DNA from: Trebouxia sp. TZW2008
Lineage: Eukaryota > Chlorophyta > Trebouxiophyceae > Trebouxiales > Trebouxiaceae
Direction: 5' to 3'
Assembly (NCBI GenBank): GCA_002118135.1
Contig: BDIU01000229.1
Coordinates: 1-64,000 of the forward strand
DNA: 64,000 nucleotides
Shown piece by piece: positions 1 to 12,200 of the stretch. The stretch's first letter is position 1; every line of letters begins with the position of its first letter. A program made the translations under genes and the position numbers. The notes below the pieces were generated by a model. The model did no database searches and was not told the DNA's origin. It was given only the letters and a program-made list of their open reading frames with translations.

Positions 1-278
1 ATGCTCTGCTTCAAGTCAAAATTTCAAACGAGGGGTGACGAGTAATCTGGCCATGGTTGCCCCAGTCGTCTGGGGCCGAAACGCCAGCTTCTCAAGTGGC
101 ATCCGCACATGCATCATTGCCAGCACAATATAAGTTCGACTTCCGGAAGCAAATTTGACAGCTTGTGCCGCTGCGCACTGTTGCAAGGAATGCATTGACA
201 AGCGCACAGCAGGGTATACAGATAGGATGTGATTCGAGCATTGCCGCTTCAGGCGGGAGGGCTTGGCTTTGATCAACT
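1..278. other. 5' flank of the CSC1/OSCA-like gene
   Basis: No coding exon is supported here. A minus-strand open frame covers most of the stretch but has no recognisable motif and lies directly upstream of the start codon of the channel gene. I see no TATA-like box or repeat that I would defend. Confidence 0.5.
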
Positions 279-3200
279 ATGACACAGGGCTTTACGACCT
301 TCGCCGTGTCCGTGGCAACCAACTTCGTCATTGCCTCTGCTGTTTTTATCTTCTTTGGCATCTTCAGGAAGTCAAACTTCGTGTCGAAGTACTACGCACC
401 GAGGAGGCAAGCGCTCAGCTTCCTGGCTTGCCTGCACATGTCCTGCTGCATGAAATGCAGCAATTTGAGGCTCATTTCAGCGTCTGGCATTGACCTGCAA
501 CCCAGAAACATGGCAAAACGAATCGTTGCATCGCATCTTGCTGACCGAATCCTCTTGCACCAGTCGAATAGTAGGTTTCAGTGTGTACTGCAGGTATATC
601 AGAAATGGGCGGAAGCGGCCAGCACGCCTGCCATACAGCTTCTACAAATGGATCCCAATAGTATACAGATACACTCAAGAGGAGATCATAGAGCTTGCTG
701 GCATGGATGCGGCCATGTACCTGCGTATTCTCATGTTTGGTGAGGAATAGTAAGATGCTGTGCATCTTGATGCCATGTCTGCTTTCTGCTTCTGATAGAT
801 GATCTGTGGTCATGCGGCAAGCACACAGACCAATTATAAAGCTCAAATGGATGTTGGTTAGCGATGCGTTCATGCAGGTGCTGAGCTTTTCTTCTTCTTG
901 ACCATCTGGTGTTTGATTGTGGTGCTACCTACCAACCTCTCGGTGAGTGATTGCTGTCTGTCAATGCCGTCACCACTGCTGCAAAAAGAGGCCATGGCAA
1001 TGCTTAACATGCACATGCTGTACATGGTGTCGCAATGCAGCTATGCTGGCAGAGTGTGCACCATCGTCCCTCCCAGTATCCCCATGACTGCCATATTGCC
1101 TTGTAAAGGGCCCACTTAAGCAAAGCAAGCTTATGGTGCATGCTGCATAAGCACATTCACAAAATCTTGCGCATGGGATCACAAACGCATGCGGTTCTAT
1201 CCAATGTGCTTTGCTGATGCAGGTGCACCTTGTCTTTGTGCTTATCAGCTTTACTGCAGAAATTGCAGAAGAGCATCCATTGCTCAGTGCATTGCCAACA
1301 TATCATAGTACCAGGCAGCAAACATTGCTGGTAACTGCAGGGAAATGAGGTGAGCCAGTTGATGTCCACAAACAATGAAGCAGCTTACAGCAACTTCACA
1401 TACTGGGTGTCTGCACCCCCTCCCCCATCCCCTACCCCAGTGGGGTCCAGCAGCATCTTGGACTCTTCCAGCTCTGACCAGCCGAACCCAATCAAGGTGT
1501 GCTGCTTTCAGCAAACTTGTCTGGCTGGTTAGCTAAGTCGTTGCTCTGATGCAGTCTGCTGCAGTCTTGGCGCATGCGCTGTTTGTCCTTTGATTCCCTT
1601 TAGCACCTGAATTTGGCTTGAGTGCCAGTGCACCTCTGGCAGAGGAATAAGGTGCTCAATCGCTGACATTGTTTTTCCAACTATCACTGCATGTGCCAAT
1701 GTGAGGGTTGGCAGACGCAGAGGCTCTGATGACTGGATGTTGATACGCCAGGGTTCTGCACACTCAGAATCACATCTATGTTAGGGATGTCAGCTATGGG
1801 AAAATTCTATTTCACCTTTGGCACATTGAGATCACAGCCGTGCTGCAGACCCCAGACTTCTATGAAGATGTGCCCCCTGCTCCGCCAGGGCTAGTGTGGT
1901 GGCACTACAGGTCTGATGTGCCGCCCTTGCAGCAGCCCTCTACCTACTTTGGCCTCGCCAACTGGTCAAGTTGGGGCTGGCGCTATGACTCTGACTATAG
2001 CGTGCCCTTCTACCAGTACAGCAATCTTGACAAGGTGTGTAGAGCATCTGCTGCAAATTGGTAGAGTGCTTAGGTGCAGTAAAGAGTGCTGGTGCAGTGC
2101 TATGACTCTGACTACAGCATGCCTGTCTACCACCCTAGCAACCTTGACAAGGTGTTGAGAAAGCTTTGGTGCAATGCTTGCACTTTGACTACAGCGTGCC
2201 CTTGTATCAGTACATCAACCTGAACTAGGTCTGTAGCATGCTTGGTGCAGACGTTTAGCATGCTAGTGGAGAACTTGCTTGCCTGCTCCCTGAACTGTTT
2301 CTGCAAATCTCAGGCTTCCAATCTTGAGGTCTAGCAGCATGCACAGTTTGTTTGTTCAAGACAGATGCCAAATATGTGTGTTACTGTGTGTTCTGCAGGC
2401 TGCTATGACCAATCTGGGCACCGCTGATCGGCGGCTTTGGGTGCATCTCATTTCCACATATGTCATATCCTGGTACATCTACAAGGTATGCTGCTATACC
2501 CTGGACCAGTCATGTCAAGTAGTGGATGAATCCTGTGTGAACACATGGTCGGCATGCATAACAGCCTTTAAATTGACAGACATGCCCCTCGCTATCTTGG
2601 TTTGGTCTTGATGTAATGACTGCTTTTGTTCCCAAGACAACTGCCTTTGCCTCAAGTTGTCCATGGTGAGGAATATCAATGCAGTCAAAACGCAGTGAGT
2701 AATCGGGTCCCTGTTGCACTGTCTTCACAATGGAAGTGGCCTTATATTGAGCGTCCTTACTTCCAGGGACACTAAGCTATCTTATTTGTTGCAGCTGCGG
2801 TGGCAGTTGAACAAGGAGGCTGTGGCATTGTACATACAGCCCTGATGAAGACATTCAGCACCCATGCTAGCATGTGCAGTGTATGTTACTACGACCTGTA
2901 GGTATGCGCGCAGGGGTGACACTTATATAGCTTGTGCAATGCAGTTGCTGTGGAGGTTCAACAAGGCTTTTGTGGCGTTGCACATACAGTATCTCAGGAA
3001 GACATTCAGCACCCATGCTAGCATGTTCAGTGAATATGACTGACCAGTAGGTATGCATCTAGTGGTGACACTCATCCAGCTTGTGCAATGCAGTTGCTGT
3101 GGAGGTTCAACAAGGAGGCTGTGGCGTTGCGCATACAGTATCTCATGAACACCAAGGAAGGCGCTGAAAGCCATACAGTGCTGGTGACAGACATCCCAGT

Positions 3201-6200
3201 ACTGGAGTTTGGGACAGTCCCCCACCGCATTGAAACCACAGTCTTCAGATACTTGCCCGTCAGGGTCAAGGTAATGCTTGCATTTGTGAGAATACTTAGG
3301 CAACATAAACCTTGACAATTGACACCTCAGTTTTTAGACAGTTGCCTGGGCAAGATTTGGCTTGACACTCAAGACCGCAGCGTTTGGACTTCAGCCTGTC
3401 AAGGCCAGCATATGGCTTCATGATTGAGGCGATGGTGTTCAGGTACTGGCCTGTCATCAGCGATATAGTGTGTTGCGTTTTGAGTCTCTTGGCATGCCAC
3501 AATCATAGTTGCAGCAATGATTGAAGGACATTGCAAAGATAGTGATTGTTTGAGTATTGGCTTGAACATTTTGATGTCACGCTGCATATCTCAGTGTGCC
3601 GCAGCTCTGCCTGCAGGAATAAGTAAAGGACACTGCCAAGATATGCTTCCAGCTGGCAATTCCAGTCCGCAGAACAACATGAAGCCATCTGCATGTTTTT
3701 GAATCTTTCAACATGGCACAACCCATTTTTCAGAGATGGCTGCAGACTGTTCCCAGATGTTCAAGCTGGTGTTTTGCAGCTTTCATGCCCGCATGCTGTG
3801 CTGGATCTGAACCAGCATTCAACCGCTCAACCAAATCTGCAGGAGTGGGTGAAGGGCATCGCCAAGACAGGCTTCGGCCTGGCAGATTCAGGGCTGAGTG
3901 CCACCATTGGACAGGCCAACAAGGTGCTGCTGCATGGGGAAGCTATCTCCCTGGCCCCTGGTCTTGTAGACCCGCCTGAAAAATCTGAGCGTGTCTTCAG
4001 TGTTTCTGCAGGAATGGGTGAAAGCCATGACAAGTTTTGGGCTGGCGGTTTCAGCCTTCAATGCCTGCATCTGGAGTCTTCAGTGTAATGGTTTCAGACA
4101 GTGCAACTCTAACTGCAGGAATGGGTGAAGGGCATTGCTAAGACAGGGTTTGGGTCAGGGCTGAGTGCCACCGTTGGACGGGCCAACAAGGTGCTGCTGC
4201 ATGGAGAGGCCATCTGCCTGCGCCCTGGCCTTGTAAGACCTGCCCAAAAACCTGAGCGTGTCCCAAGTGCTTCTGTAGGAATGGGTGAAAGGCATTGCCA
4301 AGACAGGATTTGGCCTGGCGGATTCAGGGCTGAGTGCCACCATTGGACGGGCCAACAAGGTGCTGCTGCATGGGGAAGCCATCTCGCTGCCTCCTGGCCT
4401 TGTAGGCCTGCCCAAAAACCTGAGCGCTCTGCCTGCCAACATCCTAGACAAGCTGCCAGAGATTATTGCCAGGTTAGAGATTGGTGATACGCGACACATT
4501 ATGCACGATTACTCGGTGACGTGGCTCTTGTCCAGAGTGACGATGCATGGGGAGGCCATCTCCCTGCTCCTTGGGGCTACTGCACATTGCAGCGCTGCTG
4601 TCTTGCGCATAGGCTCATACCATTCTGCCTGATGGCACAGCTGTTTTCCTTGTCTGCTACTGTACACTGATGCTGCTCTGAAATATACCTCACGTGACAC
4701 TGCATCAAGCTCGCTGCCCTGCCTTCACGACTGGTTGTTTGGTTTCAAAAAGCTTTGCCTCGCTGCTGCTCAGCCTCGCAGCATGAAACTGCTGCTGCTG
4801 TTGCTGCTGCTGCTCTCAGGCACAGCTCATGCCCAACGGCTATGTAGGATAATGCACAGAAAGGCTTGACTAAATGTGAGTCCAGGGCTTATTGTTTGAC
4901 CCACACACCTCAATGCTCAGCCTGCCAACATCCTGGAGAAGAAGGTGCCAGATGCTGTTTTTATGCTGCAACTGCTCTTGTCGGAGGGGGAGTCACCTCT
5001 AAGGGTTGCTTGTGTCAGCCAATGGTCCAGGGTCTGCAGCTGCTGAATGTCTGATGTGTGATCAAGTGGCTGTCAGGTTCACGTGTTTCAGACCGCAGAC
5101 CCTAGACCAGGCGCAACATCACGCCTGGATGCTGTGGATCAAATCCAACATTTGCACAGTGCTCAGCCTACCAATATTTTGGAGAAGTTGCCAGACACTG
5201 TTCCCAGGTTGCTACTGCTCTTGTTGAAGGGCATGTCATCTTCAAAGGGTTGCTTGTGTCAGCCAATGGTCCAGGGTCTGCAGCTGTTCAAAGTCTGATA
5301 CTTGATCTATTGGCAGTCAGGTGATCGTTTTTCAGGCTCTGAACAGCTGCAGACCCTGGACCATGCGCAACATCAAGCCTGGATGCTCTGGATCACAGCC
5401 AACGTTTGCACAGTGCTCAGCCTGCCGACATCCTGGAGAAGTTGCCAGATGCTGTTTCCAGGTTGCTACTGCTCTTGTTGAAGGGCATGTCATGTCAAAG
5501 GGTTGCTTGTGTCAGCCAACGATCCAGGGTCTGCAGCTGCTCAATGTCTGATATGTGATCCACTGGCAGTCAGGTGAGCGTTTTTCAGGCTCTGAACAGC
5601 TGTAGACCCTGGACCAGGCCCAACATCAAGCTTGCAAGCTCTGGATCAAGCATAAATCCTAGCATTTGCACAGGCAGAGAGGATACTGTAAAGGTCCTCA
5701 TCGCAACAGGGTTACGCCAGCCAGGGCAGACTTGACACCCAGCAGCACAACTGCAGATCCTGGACCAGACACAGTCTCAATCTTGGATTACATAATCACA
5801 ACTGACTGCAAGCAAATCTTCCTTTGATGCAGGCAGAGAAGGGGCTCCAAGGGTCTCCTGAGCCCAAAGGGGTCAGTCACCCTGACCAATGCAGACTTGA
5901 CACCCACCAGCACAATAGCTGCAGACCCTGGACCAGACCTTGCACCAGAAGCCAACCCCAGTTTGGAGGCTGGCGATGTGACCATTGACCTTGAACCCAC
6001 CAAATCTGGCATTGCTGGCAGTGGTCCACCATTGAAGAAGGACAGCTTCAAGGAAGCGCAGTTCTGGGATGCAAAGAGTACCAACTTACCTGTGTATGGC
6101 AAGAGGCTGACTGAGGATGACATCATTGAAGGTCCCATGGAAGCTGAGCCTCAGGTGATGACACATTGCATGCTGTGCTGTGGTGTGCCATACGGGCTTC

Positions 6201-9200
6201 TCAACTGCAGATATGTCTGTGTGACGGCCTCCTTTGCAGCAGTGCTCTTCAAGCACAAATGATTGGTAAGTGTGGGCTAATGCATTGCTCTTTGCAGTGG
6301 GGACTCACATGCATTTGCTTCTATGATTGCAAGCTCGCAAGATCAAATGGTCAGTATTGCATACATGGCTTGAAGGAAAGTACAATTGAAATGCATCCGC
6401 TTGTCAGTGAACGCCCTCAGCCCTCTATATTCAGCAGCCTGAGGAGTTGGAGCCAGGAGCAGGTGCTGGCTTCTTTGTTGTACCTTTTTTGATGTGCTGG
6501 CATGACCAGTTGCATGTTGCGCCCTGACTTCTTCTTGCCTAGCTTTAACCCATTGCTGCATCAGCAGCTGCTTGTGGGGTGACGCCTTCACTTGTGTGTC
6601 AGGAGCCTGAGGAGTTGGAGCCAGGAGCGGGCGCTGGCACTCAGGATGTGACTGAGCTAGACGCCTGGCAGAAGTGCAGCGCCCTCTCAGCTGTGGGCAT
6701 GTCTGCCAAAGAGGTAAGCCTCACACAGACTGACTTTGATATTCATTGACAGCATGTTCCCCTCAGTCGTCAGCATGTCTGTCAGAGGGGCACAGATGTC
6801 CCCGTTTCTGCTAGCAGCGCGTTCCCATGTGACAGATGGCAGAAATGGCTGCGCTCTGGATTGTGGCCTGTTTAAATAATTTTATGCTGGTCTGTTTGTT
6901 GATCCTTTGCTGCGCTATACCTTATGTTGCCCTGCCCTAGCCAGCCCTGTCCCTGCCTCGTTCAGCCCTGCCCTCTTCAACGCACCTAGCCCTGCCCTGC
7001 CCTGCCCTGCTTCACCCCATACTGCCCTTCCGCTGCTTTCCCCCTGCCCTATGCTGCCCTGATCTGCCCTACTTGACCTACCCCTTGGTGCCCTGCACTA
7101 AGCAGCTTTGGCCCTGCCAGGCTTCTTTCTGCTGCCCAACCCAGCCATGCCCTGTTTGCCACACATGCCCTGCCCTGTTCTGATGTCATGAGGTCATATT
7201 TCTGTGGTCCGCCTTGCCCCAGCCTTTGAAGCCTGTCAGTGGCTAATTGAACTTGCTTTGCCATCACCTGAGCAAAGGCGCCCTTCTTGCATGATGCTGG
7301 CATGCTGAGCCATATTCACATGCAAAAGCTTGTTCTCTTTCCCTGTAAGGTGCAACATTTGGATTGCTATTGCCCAAATACGGCCTGAATGCTGACAACC
7401 AACGAGCCAGCTGAACATGTGCTTTACAGCCCTCTTCGTGTCTCGCCACTCTCCTGCTTGGTATTGCATCCATGCCTCTTGGAAACGCTACCTGCACCGT
7501 TGTGCTTGCGCACAAGACTCTGTGCTCCTGCAGAATTTGATCAAAAGCAGCGAAAGTCCTTGGGTCAACCTGCATTAACATTTTCTCACGTAACTTGCAC
7601 AGATTACTGAAAGGGAGTTCAATGAGCTGTTTCCTGGGCAAGTGGTGCGAGTGGGCATGGTGCATGACACGACTGCCTTGGACCCTGTCGTGAAGGAGTA
7701 CGAGAAGGTGAAGCGGCAGCTGGAGGACCTGCTAGACGAGTACATTGGCCGCAAAAAGCAGCTGAAGAAGATCAAGAGACGCAAGGTAAGCTGGCCACTG
7801 GTTGGTTGTGATGTCCCGCAGCATGTCTCTCAAGGATTCTTTTTACTTGTTCAGTATTGAGCTCTGAACCTCTCTTGTTTGCTGAGTACATTTGCCAAGA
7901 GGGAGCTGAAGAAGGATCAAGAGACGCAAGGTGAGACACCAAAGAGCACTCCTGCTTTGTTCGAGCTGACCGTTGGAGAAAAGCAAGTGGCAAAATGTCA
8001 GCTGGTGCATTCTAGCATTTTGTTATGATGTGATTGCTGCACGGCGCCCTTTTTTTTGCTTATGAGAACTTGAAGATGATGTCTAGCCAATGCATTATGT
8101 ACCAATAGATCAGCATAATAACAGCGGCAAAGCTGTTGGATTGTGACGTGTGATGTAGCCTGCACATGTATATCATTCACCGTGTTGCTGCAGATCAAGG
8201 TAGTGGGTGTAAAGTATGGAATGTGGGGCCTACGCAAGTATGGAACAACACCAACAAACATTGACGCCCTGGTATTCTGGCCAGACAGGCTGACTTGCCT
8301 AGCGGATCAGATACAGACTGAGCAGCAGAAGGCGCTCAAGCTGGCTGTGCCCTCTGCTTTTGTCACATTCAAGTAAGCTGCTGTGCGGTGCTGTGCTGTG
8401 CTGCGTTTTGCTGTGGCACACGCTTTTGAATTGTGACAAGACCGAGAAGCGCTCCAGCCAGATGGACCCTATGCCTTTAACCTATGCTGTGTGGTGCTGT
8501 GCCGTTGGCTTTGTCAGAGCATTGATTGAAGCTCCAACATTATCTGTCTTTGTGCCTTGCAGACAAGCTGCTGTGCTGTGCTGTGCTGTGCTGTGCTGTG
8601 CTGTGCTGTGCTGTGAGCATATGTGTTGTGGTACAGGACCAGGAGGACTCAGGTGATTGCCTGCAGCAGCCTGTTGCACCATGACCAGAGGGCATGGAAC
8701 GCCGATGCAGCACCTAACTCAGAAGAGCTTGTCTGGGGCAACTTAGGGTAAGCAACACCGGATGTGCAATAAAGTGAGCAGATGCAGCTCCACCAAAGCA
8801 CAACAAAATGCATGAGAGCCACAGCAAAGTGATGCGCGATGCTCATTTCCAAGATGTGCCATCAAGGACATACAACATCACGTGTAGTCTTGCTGCATGT
8901 GGGCAGCCAGCATCCTCTCTGTAAGCGCATGTGTGTGGGTGCAGGTGGCGTAACTGGGAGAGGCAGTTGCGATTCCTGGGAATCTGGGGTGCCTTCATTG
9001 CCCTGGCGCTGTTCTATGTCATTCCCATCACTGCAGTGCAGGGCCTCATCAATGTAAGCTGCACATTTGCCTTTAATGCCATAATGCCGAATAATAATGC
9101 GCAGATCTGCTTGTTGAGCACAGTCTGGTTACATCCTGTGCAAATGCTGCCTGATTGCAACATGAACAACAGTAGTAGTGTGACTCAAGACACAATTGCT

Positions 9201-12200
9201 GAGCGCTTGTGCGGCCCAAGTCCTGTGTTGCCAGGCCAGCTTGCAGTCGCAACAAGACAGGCTTTATGTGCAAATAGTTGCGTTGTCAAGTGCTGTGGCA
9301 AGCTAGTCCGCTCATGCGCAGACTTCGTATCGAGCTAAGTTCCAGACGTGTTGCCAGTTTGCAAGACAGCATCAGCATGTGTGTCTCACACTGCATGGAT
9401 GCGTGCATGATTGCATGCATCAATGATTGTATGCATGACAACCTGCAGGTGAGCAGGCTCGAGAGCACTCCAGGCTTGAGGACAGTTGCCAACCTGCCAG
9501 TCATCAACGGCTTCATCACCAGCTTCATGCCATCAGTCATCCTGCGCATCTTCCTGGCGCTGCTGCCTAACCTGCTGGCCTTCATGAGTCATGTGCAAGG
9601 CCTCACAAGCAAGAGTCAAATTGACTTTGGCGTCTTGCGCAAGTATTTCATCTTTCAGGTGCTCATAGCAATCCCACTGGTCCTGCCTGTTTGATGCATG
9701 TTGTTAGCAAAGTTCCTTGCTTCTACTGTCTCTCCCTTTCCTCCTCCTCTTTATCACCATCGGCCGCACTTCTGTGATCATCTGCATTTGCATCATCAAC
9801 AACATCTTTCCCTGAGTCTTGATTGTCGTGGTGTCATCAAGAGTGCCATTCTTCCTCTTTTTCCTCCGTCGTTCTGCTTCTGTTTTGTTGCAACCCCCAT
9901 GCTTCTTCTTCTTCTGCAGGTGCTGACAGTGTTCTTTGGCACCTTCATTGCGGGCAGCCTGCTGAACCAAATCAACGCCATCATCCATGATCCCACCTCC
10001 CTGGTGCACATCCTTGGAGACGCTGCCCCACAAGTGGCAGTCTTCTTCATGACCTACCTCCTGCTCATGGTCAGTCGTCTTCTTCCTGATTTGCCTCCAG
10101 CTGATCTTGCAATTTACCTGCTGACATTCAGGTGATGTCTCATCTGTAAGTGGCATTGTTGTTTGTGACCTATGCATAATCATGGAGGCAATGGCAAAAG
10201 ATCATGTATCCCCTGCTGATGAAGGGAGCAACTTCCTGATCTGACTTAGCTTGCAGTTGGCGTTCTGCATGATCTCACTGCTCTTCATAATTACGCAGAA
10301 AGGTGTGAGCTGTTGGCCTATGTTCAACAATCATGACAGCATCAAAAACAGCACCATCACAGCACAGGCCCTCCGCCACAATATCTGCAAATTTCAATGA
10401 TTTGTACAGCACCATTGCAACACATCTAATTGACCTGCAGGCACTTTCAACAAAGCCCGTCGGCTTCCTACTTCTCTTGGGTCTGCTCTTCTACTACATC
10501 AAGTCTTGTTTTGCCACTACCGTCTGAGCGAGAGCCCGGCTGTAGCAGGAACAGCTGACACCATGAGCTTTGGGTCTGTACTTATACTACAACAACTCTG
10601 GCTTTTCCACAACTGCTTGCAGACCTTCACAGTTTATCTTCGCTCTTGTTTCAGGCGCTATCCACTAAGCCAATTGGGTTTCTACGACTCGTGGGTCTAC
10701 TTTTCTACTACATCAAGTCTGGTTTTGCCACCACCGCTCGAGCGAGAGCCCGGCTGTGGCAGGAGCAAACCATGAGCTTTGGGTCAGAGGTTCCCGATCA
10801 CACCATGGCTATCCTCCTGGGCTTGGGTTTCAGTGTTGTGGGACCACTGATTGCACCCATTGCGTTGCTGTACTTCCTGGTGATGCTGCTGATTGGCAAG
10901 TACCAGATGGTGTACGTCTTCACAGAGAGCTATCAGAGCGGCGGCAAGGTGTGTATCAACCTCGTTTGTGGTCTGTGTATGTACCAAACCTTACACATGG
11001 CCATGCGTTTGGGCTTGGGTTTCAGTGTTGTGGGACCACTGAATGCGCCTATTGTGCTGCTGATTGGGAAGTGCCTGACTGTGTATGTCTTCACAGAGAG
11101 TTATCAAAGCGGCGGCAAAGTAAAGATCCATTCCGCAGTATTATGTGTGAGGGGTGCCAGACCACACCATGGCTATCCTCCTAGGCTTGGGATTCAGTGT
11201 TGTGGGACCACTGATTGCACCCAGTGCATTGCTGTACTTCCTAGTGATGCTGCTGATTACAAAGTACCAGATGCTGTATGTGTTTACAGAGAGCTGCCAG
11301 ATCGGCGGCAAGGTACTCATCTGTATGTTGTCACATGTACTACATCCTATGACATCTGCAGTATAGGCTACTCAAAGATGTTGCTCTTTGTTGCACAGTG
11401 TAATGCATGCTGTAAGCAAGATTCATGTGACAACTTCATGTTCAGGTGAAAGACCACCATCCAAGACCGCGGTGATCTGATCATCTCAGCTTGGCTCAGC
11501 TTGTTTAGCATTCATAGCCAAAGTCCAATCCATTGTTCTCCTGATGTGCCACTCTTCTGTCGTTGATGCTAACCTGGCGGAAAGCCTTTGATTGAACCAT
11601 TGTGGCAATGCTGATCTTCCAGCTGCTGATGATGACCTCCACAGCTTATGTGTCACCACTAGGCTTATCCAGCTGTTTAGCATAACCAGCTTTGATGGCC
11701 AGCTGCAAGACTGGATCTTAATGCCCTTCACTGTTGAAATGCATTGTCACTTTTGCAGATCTGGCGGCAAGCCTTTGATCAGATCATTGTGGCAGTGCTG
11801 ATCTTCCAGCTGCTAATGATAGGGCTGGTGGGACTAAAGAAGGCCCCCATCCAGGCCGGTTTGCTGGTGCCCCTGCCCTTCATCACCATAGCTTTCAGGT
11901 GAGCCTGGCACAGCATGTGAATGGCCTTTGTGACCATCTGCTTGCTCTTATCCCACCCATAGCGGTTGATACAGAATACATGTGCTGACCAAACATGCAG
12001 CGCATAGTCAAAGACAGCACTGGCAAACATGATCCTGACTTGCGCTCATCACATTCTTGACCAAAGAAGCTCAGAATGTCAGCTTGTACACTTTCAGCAC
12101 ATTGCTTGGCACTTGGTCTACGCGGCGCTCAAATCGCAAAATGCACTGTGTCCCATTCATCCATGCACAGCAGCTGGTGTCTATGGTAAGCACTTGCTTG

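Noticed and set aside
9704..10183. 159-codon minus open frame rich in Lys/Arg
   Set aside because: It is antisense to a pyrimidine-rich intron and a membrane exon of the channel gene.
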